Positions 16,604-25,115 of a stretch of DNA of 64,000 nucleotides are shown in pieces. The stretch's first letter is position 1. Each line of letters opens with the position of its first letter. Where the stretch lies: contig JAALLF010000014.1 of assembly GCA_011087645.1 (NCBI GenBank), forward strand, positions 1 to 64,000, written 5' to 3'. Made by a program: the position numbers and the translations under genes. The notes under the pieces were generated by a model, which did no database searches, was not told where the DNA came from, and saw nothing but the letters and a program-made list of their open reading frames with translations. The stretch comes from Alphaproteobacteria bacterium. GTDB lineage: Bacteria > Pseudomonadota > Alphaproteobacteria > UBA6615.

Positions 16604-17650
16604 ATGATCGTTCTCGGCATCGAAACAAGCTGCGACGAGACGGCGGCCGCGCTGGTCGCCGACGACCGCACCATTCTGTCCAACGTGGTGCTCAGCCAGC
16701 TCGACGAACACCAGCCCTATGGCGGCGTGGTGCCCGAAATCGCCGCGCGCGCCCATCTCGACTATTTGGATGGCATCATCCGCCAAGCCCTCGACGAAGC
16801 GAATATCGAGCTCGCCGCCCTGGACGGCATCGCGGCGACCGGCGGGCCCGGTTTGATCGGCGGGGTCATGGTTGGAGTGATGACCGCCAAGGCGATCGCC
16901 GCGGTACAGGATGTACCGTTCCTGGCGGTCAACCATCTGGAAGGCCACGCGCTCACCGCGCGCCTCACCGACGATGTGGACTTTCCCTATCTGTTACTGC
17001 TGGTGTCCGGCGGCCATTGCCAATTGCTGGCGGTCGAAGATGTTGGCTCATACGAACGTCTCGGCGGCACCATCGACGACGCCATCGGCGAGGCCTTCGA
17101 CAAAACCGCCAAACTGCTCGGCCTAGGTTATCCCGGCGGGCCGGCGGTCGAAGCCGCCGCCGCGACGGCCGACGATCCAAAGCGGTTCAAGCTGCCCCGG
17201 CCCCTGTCCGGCCGGCCCGGCTGCGACTTCTCTTTCTCCGGGCTCAAGACCGCCGTGCGCCACGCCGCCGCAAAGCTGCCCGACGAGGTGCTGTCGCCGG
17301 GTGATGCGGCCGATCTCGCCGGCGCGTTCCAAGCCGCGGTGGGCGATGTTCTGGTCGACCGGTGCGCCAACGCCCTGGACGCCTTCGCGCAATCCCACGC
17401 CGGCGCTGTTCCGCCTTTGGTGGTCGCCGGCGGGGTTGCCGCGAACCTGCATTTGCGCGCCTGCCTGACCGCGCTATGCGAACACCGTCACACCCGCCTG
17501 GTCGCGCCACCACCGGCTTTGTGCACGGACAACGCCGCGATGATCGCCTGGGCCGGTCTCGAGCATTTGCGGCGCGGCGCGACCGCCGGTCTCGACTTTG
17601 CGCCACGCCCGCGCTGGCCGCTGGATGAGACCAGAACCGCTAACGCCTAG
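16604..17650 (+). CDS. tsaD: tRNA N6-threonylcarbamoyladenosine transferase TsaD
   Basis: Transfers the threonylcarbamoyl group to A37 of ANN-decoding tRNAs, together with TsaB/TsaE and threonylcarbamoyl-AMP from TsaC. The opening '[15 protein letters not shown]', metal ligands in '[12 protein letters not shown]' (HxxxH), '[11 protein letters not shown]', '[20 protein letters not shown]' and the late '[12 protein letters not shown]' are diagnostic. The ATG at 16604 gives the normal 348 residues; the frame is open 26 codons further upstream but without similarity. The hemC/tsaD divergence followed by gpsA is a common alphaproteobacterial arrangement. Confidence 0.97.
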   Translation: MIVLGIETSCDETAAALVADDRTILSNVVLSQLDEHQPYGGVVPEIAARAHLDYLDGIIRQALDEANIELAALDGIAATGGPGLIGGVMVGVMTAKAIAAVQDVPFLAVNHLEGHALTARLTDDVDFPYLLLLVSGGHCQLLAVEDVGSYERLGGTIDDAIGEAFDKTAKLLGLGYPGGPAVEAAAATADDPKRFKLPRPLSGRPGCDFSFSGLKTAVRHAAAKLPDEVLSPGDAADLAGAFQAAVGDVLVDRCANALDAFAQSHAGAVPPLVVAGGVAANLHLRACLTALCEHRHTRLVAPPPALCTDNAAMIAWAGLEHLRRGATAGLDFAPRPRWPLDETRTANA

Positions 17651-17734
17651 AGCGACTTGCGCTGGCCCGGCCGCAACGGTCATAAAGGGGCGGCCCTGTT
17701 GTGGATAACATACAGCAAGTAGAGCATTAGAAAG

Positions 17735-18376
17735 ATGGCCGAGACACAGAAAACCACCGCCAAGGCCGACCTGCGCGCGCTGTTCGCCACGCCGGTCGCC
17801 ATCGTCCCCGTGCCCAATGCCGACCAACTTAATGCGGCGCTGCGCACGACCATCTTGGCTCGCGCCGAGGCCCACCCATCGACCGAACATTCCAATCTGG
17901 GCGGCTGGCAGTCGACCTGGGATATCGCCGAATGGGGCGGCACAGAGGCCCAAGCCATCCTCAGCTTCTCGCGGCAGTTCGCCGACAAGCTGACGACCGA
18001 CCGGCAGGGCCAACCGGCGCCGCAAAAGTGGCGGGGCAATGCCTGGGCCAACGTCAACCGCCGTAGCCACGGCAACGAATTCCACACCCATCCCGGTTGC
18101 GTTTGGTCGGCTGTCTACTATGTAGATGATGGTGGCATCGCCGATGATCCTTCGCTGGGTGGCCAGCTCGAAATCCAGGACCCGCGGGGCGTCGCGCCGG
18201 CAATGTACCGCCCCGAGCTAGTGCCTAATGTTCCCGGCGGCCCTTCGTTCGGCGCCAGCGAAATGGTCGCCCCGGTGGCCGGCACCATGTTGATGTTTCC
18301 GTCGTGGCTGTCCCATGCGGTACGACCCTACACCGGCGACGGCGTGCGCATATCGATCGCCATTAATTTGAGCTGA
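17735..18376 (+). CDS. TIGR02466-family putative 2-oxoglutarate/Fe(II) oxygenase
   Basis: 213 residues. The iron-binding facial triad of a 2OG oxygenase is suggested by 'EFHTHPGCVWSAVYYV' (HxH) and the distal His in 'LMFPSWLSHAVRPYTGDG', with the 2OG-binding Arg in 'VRISIAINLS'. The substrate is unknown. It lies between tsaD and gpsA, 84 bases after tsaD and 7 bases before gpsA, and is probably co-transcribed with gpsA. A TGTGGATAA sequence (a perfect DnaA-box match) lies at 17700-17708 in the upstream gap, with no supporting cluster. Confidence 0.8.
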   Translation: MAETQKTTAKADLRALFATPVAIVPVPNADQLNAALRTTILARAEAHPSTEHSNLGGWQSTWDIAEWGGTEAQAILSFSRQFADKLTTDRQGQPAPQKWRGNAWANVNRRSHGNEFHTHPGCVWSAVYYVDDGGIADDPSLGGQLEIQDPRGVAPAMYRPELVPNVPGGPSFGASEMVAPVAGTMLMFPSWLSHAVRPYTGDGVRISIAINLS

Positions 18377-18383
18377 GGTTTAT

Positions 18384-19385
18384 ATGCAAAGTTCTGGGCA
18401 AAGTGTTGGCATTATAGGCGCTGGCGCCTGGGGTACGGCTTTAGCCACCGTCGCCCAACGCGCCGGCAGAGAAACGATCATCAGAGCCCATGAACCCGAA
18501 GTTGTCGACGCCATCAACGGCCAACATACAAACCCAGATTTCCTACCCAACATCCCTTTGAACTCAGCGATCGTAGCAACCAATGATTACGCCGAGGCCG
18601 CCAGAGCCGACATCGTGTTGCTCGTGACGCCGGCACAATTCGTCCGCGATACAGTGACTGCGATTGCGCCGCTTTTGACTGCGGGCACGCCGGTAGTCAT
18701 TTGTTCCAAAGGCATCGAGCTCGCAACCGGAAAATTGCTTAGTGAAGCGATAGCCGAAACTGAACCTGACATCACAGTCGCCGTTTTGTCGGGCCCAACC
18801 TTCGCCGACGAAGTGGCGCGCGGTCAGCCCACTGCGGTGACCCTGGCGTGTGAAGAGTTAGACACCGCCAACGCCCTCGCCGAAGCCCTGGGCACCCCAA
18901 CTTTCCGCCCCTACGCCTCGCGCGATGTGGTCGGCGCGCAGATTGGCGGCGCCGTGAAAAACGTCATAGCCGTTGCCTGCGGTATCGTCGATGGGCGGGG
19001 TCTTGGCCAAAATGCCCGCGCCGCAACCATCGCGCGTGGGTTGGCCGAGCTCGCCCGTTTCGGCGACGCGCTGAATGTCGATCCGCGTACGCTGATGGGC
19101 CTGTCCGGGTTGGGCGACTTGACCCTGACCTGCACTTCGGTCGCCTCGCGCAACTACTCCGTCGGCAAGGCGCTGGGCGAGGGCGCGACCCCCGACGATG
19201 TTAAAACCGGCCGCCGGTCGGTCGCCGAGGGCGTATTTACCGCCCCCGCCGTGCTCACCCGGGCCAAGGCGTTGGGCGTCGAGTTGCCGATCTGCGCCGC
19301 CGTCGATACCATCTTGCACGACAATGCCGATATCGACGTCACTATCGCTGACGTCCTGTCGCGCCCCTACCGCCCGGAAACCTAA
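18384..19385 (+). CDS. gpsA: NAD(P)-dependent glycerol-3-phosphate dehydrogenase
   Basis: Reduces dihydroxyacetone phosphate to sn-glycerol-3-phosphate for phospholipid synthesis. The nucleotide-binding motif 'VGIIGAGAWGTALATVAQRA', catalytic-region 'VICSKGIEL', 'VLSGPTFADEVARGQPTAV', the lysine in 'IGGAVKNVIAVACGI' and 'LSGLGDLTLTCTS' are all intact over 333 residues. Base composition is uneven: 31 of 60 bases are G/C at 18481-18540 against 42 of 60 at 19021-19080, so the first half may have a different history. It lies 7 bases after the 2OG oxygenase gene. Confidence 0.97.
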   Translation: MQSSGQSVGIIGAGAWGTALATVAQRAGRETIIRAHEPEVVDAINGQHTNPDFLPNIPLNSAIVATNDYAEAARADIVLLVTPAQFVRDTVTAIAPLLTAGTPVVICSKGIELATGKLLSEAIAETEPDITVAVLSGPTFADEVARGQPTAVTLACEELDTANALAEALGTPTFRPYASRDVVGAQIGGAVKNVIAVACGIVDGRGLGQNARAATIARGLAELARFGDALNVDPRTLMGLSGLGDLTLTCTSVASRNYSVGKALGEGATPDDVKTGRRSVAEGVFTAPAVLTRAKALGVELPICAAVDTILHDNADIDVTIADVLSRPYRPET

Positions 19386-19423
19386 CTCTCCCCGGACCCC
19401 GGAAAATTCTAAAGGAACAACAG

Positions 19424-19837
19424 ATGGCTTACTGGCTTTTCAAATCGGAACCCGGCGCCTGGTCGTGGGATGACCATGTGAAGAAAGGCGTCGAGCACTG
19501 GGACGGCGTGCGCAACTATCAAGCCAACAACAATATGAAGGCCATGAAGGTTGGCGACCTTGGCTTCTTCTACCATTCGGTCAACGAGAAGCAGGTCGTC
19601 GGCATCGTCGAAGTGGTGCGCGAGCACTATCCCGACCACACCGACAAGAGCGAGCGCTTCGGCATGGTCGACCTCAAGGCCGTCAAGCCGGTGACCACGC
19701 CGGCCACCCTGGCCGACATCAAGACCAACCCGAAACTGGCGGATATGGTGCTGGTCAATAATTCGCGCCTCTCGGTGCAGCCGGTCACCGCAGCGGAATG
19801 GAAAGAAGTTTGCCGCATGTGCGGCGTGAAGGCGTGA
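19424..19837 (+). CDS. EVE domain-containing protein
   Basis: 137 residues, a single EVE (PUA-like) domain as shown by 'AYWLFKSEPGAWSWDD', 'WDGVRNYQANNNMKAMKVGD', 'GFFYHSV' and the closing 'LSVQPVTAAEWKEVCRMCGV'. EVE domains are thought to bind modified bases in DNA or RNA, but the cellular role of these stand-alone alphaproteobacterial proteins is uncertain. A ribosome-binding site (AAAGGAA, ending 9 bases before the ATG) supports the start. It follows gpsA by 38 bases. Confidence 0.93.
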   Translation: MAYWLFKSEPGAWSWDDHVKKGVEHWDGVRNYQANNNMKAMKVGDLGFFYHSVNEKQVVGIVEVVREHYPDHTDKSERFGMVDLKAVKPVTTPATLADIKTNPKLADMVLVNNSRLSVQPVTAAEWKEVCRMCGVKA

Positions 19838-19855
19838 TCCACCCTACAGCGGGAT

Positions 19856-19912
19856 CTAACCCTCTCCCATAGGGAGAGGGTGGCGAGTGCAGCGAGCCGG
19901 GTGAGGGGTTAC
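19856..19912 (+). repeat. Left inverted repeat of the DUF559 cassette
   Basis: 57 bases. The outer 30 (19856-19885) and inner 17 (19896-19912) bases match the right repeat perfectly in inverted orientation, and only the middle 10 bases differ. The outer part is itself a hairpin: ACCCTCTCCC (19859-19868), loop ATA, GGGAGAGGGT (19872-19881). The inner part carries GAGGGG, which can serve as the ribosome-binding site of the DUF559 gene. Confidence 0.85.
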
Positions 19913-19917
19913 AGACA

Positions 19918-20262
19918 ATGACACGTAGCCGCCAACTTCGCCGTAATGCCACTAAGGCGGAGCAAACGCTCTGGACGCACTTAAGAAACCGCCAAATCGC
20001 TAACGCAAAATTCCGCCGCCAAATTCCTGTCGACCGTTACATTGTCGACTTTATCTGTGAGCAAAGAAAAGTCATCATTGAGATTGATGGTGGCCAACAT
20101 CAGCAGCAAATAGCACATGACCAGCAGCGAACGGCAGCCCTCGAGGCTTACGGATATATTGTTTTACGGTATTGGAATAATGAAGTTCTCTCGAATGTCG
20201 AAGGCGTCCTGCAGGAAATCGAGGATGCTCTCAAGAATTCTACGATCCCCTGTACACCGTAA
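19918..20262 (+). CDS. DUF559 domain-containing small endonuclease-like protein
   Basis: 114 residues, one DUF559 domain related to the Vsr/PD-(D/E)XK nuclease fold. Signatures are 'LRRNATKAEQTLWTHLRNRQ', 'FRRQIPVDRYIVDFICEQ' and 'VIIEIDGGQH'. The acidic residues in the last two blocks (D, E, D) are candidate metal ligands. The C-terminal 'GYIVLRYWNNEVLSNVEGVL' is also typical. Its start is 5 bases after the left inverted repeat and its TAA stop is supplied by the right repeat, so gene and repeats form one unit. Composition is A+T-richer than the flanking genes. Nuclease activity and function are unproven. Confidence 0.85.
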   Translation: MTRSRQLRRNATKAEQTLWTHLRNRQIANAKFRRQIPVDRYIVDFICEQRKVIIEIDGGQHQQQIAHDQQRTAALEAYGYIVLRYWNNEVLSNVEGVLQEIEDALKNSTIPCTP

Positions 20263-20318
20263 CCCCTCACCCGGCGGGCCCAACGGCCCGCCACCCTCTC
20301 CCTATGGGAGAGGGTTAG
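20259..20318 (-). repeat. Right inverted repeat of the DUF559 cassette
   Basis: 60 bases, the inverted counterpart of the left repeat. The 30 bases at 20289-20318 and the 17 bases at 20259-20275 are perfect matches, while a different 13-base centre (20276-20288) contains its own GGGCC/GGCCC pairing. It supplies the TAA stop codon of the DUF559 gene (20260-20262). The hairpin could also act as a transcription stop. Confidence 0.85.
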
Positions 20319-20349
20319 CCTGCGTACATCCTGTGTCATTAACTGGGCC

Positions 20350-20733
20350 ATGAACGAGCCTACCGAAAAACCGGAGATGCGCGGTAACCTGCGCGTCATC
20401 TGCCATGTCGACGATATCGGTGAGGCCGGCAAGGGGTTATCGTTGACGAATATCGTCAAGGGCGATCCCGAGCGCGCCCTCGATCTCTTTCTGGTGACCG
20501 ACGGCGACGATGTCCATGGCTATTTCAACATCTGCCCCCACCAAGGTTCGCCACTGGACTTGAAGCCCGACGTATTTCTCGATGTGGAGCGCAAATATAT
20601 CCAGTGCACGACCCATAGCGCCAAGTTCCAGAAACATGACGGGCTGTGTGTCGCCGGTCCTTGCACTGGCTCCAAATTGATGAAACTGCCGATCACGGTC
20701 GACGAAGACGGTGCCATACTATTGGGTAGTTGA
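20350..20733 (+). CDS. Rieske [2Fe-2S] ferredoxin-like protein
   Basis: 127 residues with both Rieske cluster motifs: 'CPHQGSPLDL' (CxH) and 'CTTHSAKFQKHDGLCVAGPC' (CxxH, followed by the family's Gly/Cys-containing loop). It is a small soluble electron carrier or the ferredoxin-like subunit of an oxygenase; no partner oxygenase or reductase is adjacent. It lies just after the DUF559 cassette and 114 bases before acs. The ATG at 20350 is the first in frame and gives a length normal for stand-alone Rieske proteins. Confidence 0.87.
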   Translation: MNEPTEKPEMRGNLRVICHVDDIGEAGKGLSLTNIVKGDPERALDLFLVTDGDDVHGYFNICPHQGSPLDLKPDVFLDVERKYIQCTTHSAKFQKHDGLCVAGPCTGSKLMKLPITVDEDGAILLGS

Positions 20734-20847
20734 GCCGCCGCCGCGAGTTACCGATAATAGCGGCAACGCAGAATGGGATCCCGGGGGGCTTCCTGGGACG
20801 ATAGCAACGGTCGACTTTAAGGCCGAGAAAATGGGAGAGCACACCCG

Positions 20848-22791
20848 ATGTTTCGCGAAGAATTTCCGGTTCCTGACGAATGGGCCAAACGCGCCTGGGT
20901 CGACGACGCCAAATATCTGGAAATGTACCAAGCTTCGATCGACGATCCCGAGGCGTTCTGGGATGAGCACGGCAAGCGGATCGACTGGATCAAACCCTAT
21001 ACCAAGGTCAAGGACACCTCGTTCGACGCCGACGATCTGCACGTGCGCTGGTTCTATGATGGCGTCTTGAACCCATCGGCCAATTGCCTCGACCGGCATT
21101 TGGACACGCGCGGCGATCAGGTGGCGATCATCTGGGAGGGCGACGACCCGGCCGACGAGGACAAGCTCACCTATCGCGAACTGTACGAACGCGTGTGCCG
21201 CTTCGCCAACGGGCTCAAATCGCTCGGCGTCAAAAAGGGCGACCGGGTAACCATCTACTTGCCGATGATCCCCGAGATCGCCATCGCCATGCTGGCCTGC
21301 GCGCGCGTCGGCGCTGTCCACTCCGTAGTGTTCGGCGGCTTCTCTCCGGAATCGATTGCCGGCCGCATTCATGATTGCGAATCCTCGTTCGTCATTACGT
21401 CCGACGAAGGTCTGCGCGGCGGCCGCTCCATCCCGCTGAAAGACAATGTCGATCAGGCAATCGAGCGGCTGACCGTCGAACATATCGACAAGGTGGTGGT
21501 GGTGAATCGCACCGGCGCCGACATCAACTGGGTCGAAGGCCGCGACGTCTGGTACCACGAACTGGTCGCCAACCAAGCCGCCGAGTGCCCGCCCGAACCG
21601 ATGGACGCCGAAGACCCGCTGTTCATCCTCTATACGTCGGGCTCGACCGGCAAACCCAAGGGTGTGCTGCACACCGCCGGCGGCTACATGGTCTACGCCT
21701 CGATGACGCACCAATATGTCTTTGACTATCATGACGGCGACGTCTATTGGTGCACGGCCGATTGCGGCTGGATCACCGGCCACAGCTATATTGTCTATGG
21801 ACCGCTGGCCAACGGGGCGACCACGCTGATCTTCGAGGGCTTGCCGAATTATCCCGACGCCTCGCGCCACTGGCAGGTCTGCGACAAACACCAGGTCAAT
21901 ATCTACTACACCGCGCCGACGGCGATCCGCGCCCTGATGCGCGAAGGCGACGAGCCGGTGAAGAAAACCTCTCGCCAATCGATCCGCCTGCTCGGCACGG
22001 TGGGTGAGCCGATCAATCCGGAGGCTTGGCACTGGTACCATGAGGTGGTCGGCGACGATCGTTGCCCCATCGTCGACACCTGGTGGCAGACTGAGACCGG
22101 CGGCATCCTGCTGACGCCGCTACCCGGCGCGACCATGCTGAAACCGGGCTCGGCGACCCGGCCCTTCTTCGGCATCAAGCCGCTCATCGTCGACAATGAC
22201 GGCAACGTGCAGGAAGGCGCGTGCGAAGGTATTTTGTGCATGGACGGCAGCTGGCCGGGCCAGATGCGCACGGTCTATGGCGACCATCAGCGCTTCGTCG
22301 ACACCTATTTCAAGGCCTATCCCGGCCTGTTCTTTACCGGCGACGGGTGCCGCCGCGACGAAGACGGCTATTACTGGATCACGGGCCGTGTCGACGACGT
22401 CATCAACGTGTCGGGCCACCGTATGGGTACGGCAGAGGTCGAAAACGCCCTGGTCGAACATGACGATGTCGCCGAGGCAGCCGTGGTTGGCTACCCCCAT
22501 GACATTAAGGGGCAGGGCATCTACGCCTATGTCACCTTGAAAGCCGGTGTCGATGAAAGCGAGGGTCTGCACGACGAACTGATCAAGTTCGTGCGCAAGG
22601 AAATTGGCCCCATCGCCACGCCGGACTTGCTGCAATGGGCGCCGGCGCTGCCCAAGACCCGCTCCGGCAAGATCATGCGCCGCATCCTGCGCAAGATCGC
22701 CGCCAACGAGCACGACCAATTGGGCGACACGTCGACCCTGGCCGATCCCACCGTGGTCGACCATCTGGTGGAGAACCGCCAGAACCGGTAG
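20848..22791 (+). CDS. acs: Acetyl-CoA synthetase (AMP-forming)
   Basis: Activates acetate to acetyl-CoA through acetyl-AMP. The 647 residues match the family length. The ATP/AMP signature '[19 protein letters not shown]', '[20 protein letters not shown]', '[19 protein letters not shown]', '[20 protein letters not shown]' and the acetylatable lysine region '[15 protein letters not shown]' are all present. The start is supported by GGGAG about 10 bases upstream of the ATG. The gene is followed by a hairpin repeat and is convergent with the exonuclease gene. Deacetylation control by a sirtuin of the C-terminal lysine is typical of the family. Confidence 0.97.
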   Translation: MFREEFPVPDEWAKRAWVDDAKYLEMYQASIDDPEAFWDEHGKRIDWIKPYTKVKDTSFDADDLHVRWFYDGVLNPSANCLDRHLDTRGDQVAIIWEGDDPADEDKLTYRELYERVCRFANGLKSLGVKKGDRVTIYLPMIPEIAIAMLACARVGAVHSVVFGGFSPESIAGRIHDCESSFVITSDEGLRGGRSIPLKDNVDQAIERLTVEHIDKVVVVNRTGADINWVEGRDVWYHELVANQAAECPPEPMDAEDPLFILYTSGSTGKPKGVLHTAGGYMVYASMTHQYVFDYHDGDVYWCTADCGWITGHSYIVYGPLANGATTLIFEGLPNYPDASRHWQVCDKHQVNIYYTAPTAIRALMREGDEPVKKTSRQSIRLLGTVGEPINPEAWHWYHEVVGDDRCPIVDTWWQTETGGILLTPLPGATMLKPGSATRPFFGIKPLIVDNDGNVQEGACEGILCMDGSWPGQMRTVYGDHQRFVDTYFKAYPGLFFTGDGCRRDEDGYYWITGRVDDVINVSGHRMGTAEVENALVEHDDVAEAAVVGYPHDIKGQGIYAYVTLKAGVDESEGLHDELIKFVRKEIGPIATPDLLQWAPALPKTRSGKIMRRILRKIAANEHDQLGDTSTLADPTVVDHLVENRQNR

Positions 22792-22843
22792 TCGCTAGAT
22801 TGAGCCAGTCTCTACCGGCACTCCGGGGACAACCTTCCCGCTT

Positions 22844-22920
22844 CATCCTTCGACAAGCTCAGGATGAGGATGGTGGTTTGGCTTTAGAGTTAGACCTCAT
22901 GCTGAGCCTGTCGAAGCATG
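22844..22920. repeat. Inverted repeat between convergent acs and exonuclease genes
   Basis: Two 26-base arms (22844-22869 and 22895-22920) match in inverted orientation at 22 of 26 positions and are separated by 25 bases. Each arm is itself partly self-complementary (CATCCT...AGGATG in the left arm). Sequences of this 'TTCGACAAGCTCAGGATGAG' type are widespread intergenic repeats in bacteria. The position suggests it may also act as a two-way terminator, although it has no T run. Confidence 0.7.
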
Positions 22921-22959
22921 CGGTCGAACGCTCAATCGACCCGAATGACCGCGGACATG

Positions 22960-23556
22960 CTAAATACGGCCCGCTTGCCGCCAATGGCGCAGACCGGCGG
23001 CGATGGCGCGGGCGTCGGCTAACGCATCGTGGGCCGGTCCTGGCGCGACCAGGCCAAGCAGCTCGGGGATATCGGCGCTGCTCACGTTCTCACGGTCGAG
23101 AAGCCGCGGCAGGCAGCCGGCAATGTCGCGCCATTGGTCATTGGGCAGCGGATTGTCGATTTCGATCAGCGCGCAATTCTCGGCCATGACCGCACCATCG
23201 GGACCGTTGGAAAGGAGACTTCTCCCGTTGGCAAACGCCGCCAAGGCGGCCAGCGCCGTCGCCAATTCTGTGCCTTCGGACGCCAGCCGTTGATTGGTGA
23301 TGCCGGTCAGGGCGACAAAATAATCTGATAAAACCGGATTGCGCCGGGGCTGCACCAGAATATCGAGCACATCCACTTCAGCAAATTCTGCGCCTGCGTC
23401 GAGACGAACTGCGCCGATCTGGACCACTTCGCGGTGCTCACCAGGCCGCGACCAACCGCGTTCCAGCGCGCCTTCCCACGACGTATATTCCAAATCGACG
23501 ATGATGACGAAACCATCGGCCGGCCAGCTGAAAGCCGCTGCCTGCTTGACGTTCAG
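22960..23556 (-). CDS. DnaQ-like 3'-5' exonuclease family protein with a non-standard start
   Basis: An exonuclease-fold protein with ExoI 'VDLEYTSWEG' (DxE), ExoII 'SNGPDGAVMAEN' and ExoIII 'HDALADARAI' (HxAxxD), so the DEDDh catalytic residues are complete. The first standard start codon in frame, TTG at 23493, begins after the essential ExoI Asp. The frame is open upstream to a TAA at about 23574, with no ATG, GTG or TTG. A CTG at 23556 preceded by GGGAG at a good distance would give 198 residues. That, or a sequencing error, best explains the gene. It is likely a soluble RNA or DNA trimming enzyme. Confidence 0.75.
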   Translation of the reverse strand: MNVKQAAAFSWPADGFVIIVDLEYTSWEGALERGWSRPGEHREVVQIGAVRLDAGAEFAEVDVLDILVQPRRNPVLSDYFVALTGITNQRLASEGTELATALAALAAFANGRSLLSNGPDGAVMAENCALIEIDNPLPNDQWRDIAGCLPRLLDRENVSSADIPELLGLVAPGPAHDALADARAIAAGLRHWRQAGRI

Positions 23557-23617
23557 GGCGAGGCTCCCAATATATTAGACACGCGAATTCGACCGCGGAC
23601 CTGGTAATCGCGCGCGG

Positions 23618-23890
23618 TCAAAAATCGACGCAGCGACCGTCGCGCTCCCAATCGCCGAAGCGTGTCGGCTCGGGCCCCTTGGGACCGCCGATTTCTTTTG
23701 GCTGGGTTTCAGCCTTGGGTGAAGGCACCTTATCAGGCTTCGATTCTGCCGTAATTTCGGCGGATTTTGCTGCTGGATTTACCGCTGGTTTCGGTTGAGA
23801 CGCCGGGACCGCCGGTGCTGATGTTTGCGGGCGGTGTTCGGTGAACGGCGAGACCGCCGGAGATACCATCTGAGGATCTGCTTTTTTCAT
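23618..23890 (-). CDS. DUF1674 (SDHAF4-like) succinate dehydrogenase assembly factor
   Basis: 90 residues. The last 26 residues, with 'IGGPKGPEPTRFGDWERDGR' followed by C-x-D-F, are the hallmark DUF1674 motif shared with mitochondrial SDHAF4, which helps load the flavinated SDH subunit. The first ~60 residues are a low-complexity Pro/Ala/Lys segment with no predicted structure. No succinate dehydrogenase gene lies nearby. It is divergent from htpX, with 74 bases between the starts. The upstream end may start slightly later (ATG at 23869), but the motif-bearing end is certain. Confidence 0.87.
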   Translation of the reverse strand: MKKADPQMVSPAVSPFTEHRPQTSAPAVPASQPKPAVNPAAKSAEITAESKPDKVPSPKAETQPKEIGGPKGPEPTRFGDWERDGRCVDF

Positions 23891-23964
23891 GATCCTGATA
23901 TGGCGGAGGTTGCGGCATTTGCCAAGACCCTTGTGGCCTAGACCATACGAAGAGGAAATATCCT

Positions 23965-24915
23965 TTGTTCAATTATGTGCGTACCGCCCTGCTCCTCGCC
24001 GCGCTGACGGCGCTATTCATGGGCATTGGATTTCTGCTCGGCGGGGTTGGCGGCATGCTCATCGCGCTGGCGGTCGCCGCCGCCATGAACCTGTTCGCCT
24101 GGTGGAATTCCGGCGACATGGTCTTGCGTTATTACAAGGCGCGCGAAGTTACCCCCGACACCCATTCTGGATTTTACCAGGTCGTCGAGGGGCTCGCCGC
24201 GCGTGCCGAACTGCCGATGCCGCGGGTCTATATTATCGACAATCCTCAACCCAATGCGTTTGCCACCGGGCGCGGCCCCAACAACGCCGCCGTCGCCGCG
24301 ACAACCGGGTTGTTGCAATCGCTGAACGAGCACGAAGTCGCCGGCGTCATGGCCCATGAATTGGCCCATGTGCGCAACCGCGACACGCTGATCATGACCA
24401 TTACCGCCACCATCGCCGGCGCCATCGGCATGATCGCCAACTTCGCCCTGTTCTTCGGCGGCAGCCGCAACAACCCGCTGGGTATCATCGGCGCGCTGGC
24501 GATGATGATATTAGCGCCGCTGGCCGCGTCGCTGGTGCAACTAGCAATCAGCCGCAGCCGCGAATACGAGGCCGATCGCGGCGGCGCTGAGATTTGCGGC
24601 AACCCCCATTGGCTGGCCGATGCGCTGGAAAAACTCCATCGCGGCAGCGCAACGATCGACAATCCGGCGGCCGAGGGCAATCCGGCCACCGCCCATATGT
24701 TCATCGTCAATCCGCTGCACGCTCATACCCGCGACAAGCTGTTTTCGACCCACCCCAGCATGGCCAACCGGGTAGAGCGGCTACGCGCGATGGCGCCGCA
24801 AGACGGAAATAGCGGCGTCGAATCAGAGCGTTGGGAGGCTGGCCCCTGGTCGGGCGCAGGCCAAGACGATGTCCGCCAGATACGCCAGCGCCGCCATGGA
24901 CCCTGGGAATCATGA
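23965..24915 (+). CDS. htpX: Zinc metalloprotease HtpX
   Basis: Inner-membrane M48 protease that degrades misfolded membrane proteins. Hydrophobic segments are at residues ~8-30 ('[20 protein letters not shown]') and ~32-48, and two more follow the active site. The zinc motif HExxH is in '[18 protein letters not shown]', and the third ligand Glu is in '[13 protein letters not shown]'. The 316-residue length is a little longer than E. coli HtpX, with a polar tail. The start is TTG at 23965, supported by AGAGGAAA 6-12 bases upstream and by the family N-terminus; no ATG fits better. Confidence 0.95.
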   Translation: MFNYVRTALLLAALTALFMGIGFLLGGVGGMLIALAVAAAMNLFAWWNSGDMVLRYYKAREVTPDTHSGFYQVVEGLAARAELPMPRVYIIDNPQPNAFATGRGPNNAAVAATTGLLQSLNEHEVAGVMAHELAHVRNRDTLIMTITATIAGAIGMIANFALFFGGSRNNPLGIIGALAMMILAPLAASLVQLAISRSREYEADRGGAEICGNPHWLADALEKLHRGSATIDNPAAEGNPATAHMFIVNPLHAHTRDKLFSTHPSMANRVERLRAMAPQDGNSGVESERWEAGPWSGAGQDDVRQIRQRRHGPWES

Positions 24916-24952
24916 CCGGCGCCCGACGGATTCACGCCGAAATACCCCCAGA

Positions 24953-25030
24953 TGTGGATAGACTATCAACAGATATTTCCACATATAGTAGTGACTACTG
25001 TATTTTGTGGTCTTGCCCCTTGTGACCACA
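24953..25030. promoter_or_regulatory. Putative control region of gcrA with DnaA-box-like sites and an inverted repeat
   Basis: The 200-base gap before gcrA is A+T-rich. TGTGGATAG (24953-24961) matches the DnaA box at 8 of 9 positions on the minus strand, and ATTTCCACA (24975-24983) matches at 7 of 9. A perfect 7-bp inverted repeat, TGTGGTC (25006-25012) and GACCACA (25024-25030), follows. Two GANTC sites lie just upstream (24907-24911, 24929-24933). In Caulobacter gcrA transcription depends on DnaA, so the layout is suggestive; binding is not shown. Confidence 0.4.
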
Positions 25031-25115
25031 TGATCTAGGCTTCAGACGAATTTAGCGGCAGGAGTCCTAGGCCCTGCCTGGGTTTTGGCCTTTCGCGAGC
25101 AGAAGGTGGACGAAA

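Larger units (their letters stand above)
19856..20318. mobile_element. Small DUF559 cassette bounded by inverted repeats
   Basis: A 463-base unit made of one DUF559 gene between two near-identical inverted repeats. The left end of the gene is 5 bases from the left repeat, and its stop codon lies inside the right repeat. The unit is inserted between EVE and Rieske genes that read in the same direction, and contains nothing else. No transposase is present. It is called mobile-like from its architecture; movement is not shown. No clear target duplication could be made out by eye. Confidence 0.55.

Noticed and set aside
17700..17708. Perfect DnaA box (TTATCCACA on the minus strand) near the heme genes, which could hint at a replication origin.
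   Set aside because: It is a single site with no cluster, no A+T-rich unwinding region and no dnaA, hemE or parAB nearby.
20719..22041. A 440-codon minus-strand open frame inside acs.
   Set aside because: It is antisense to a fully conserved acetyl-CoA synthetase and has no recognisable domain.
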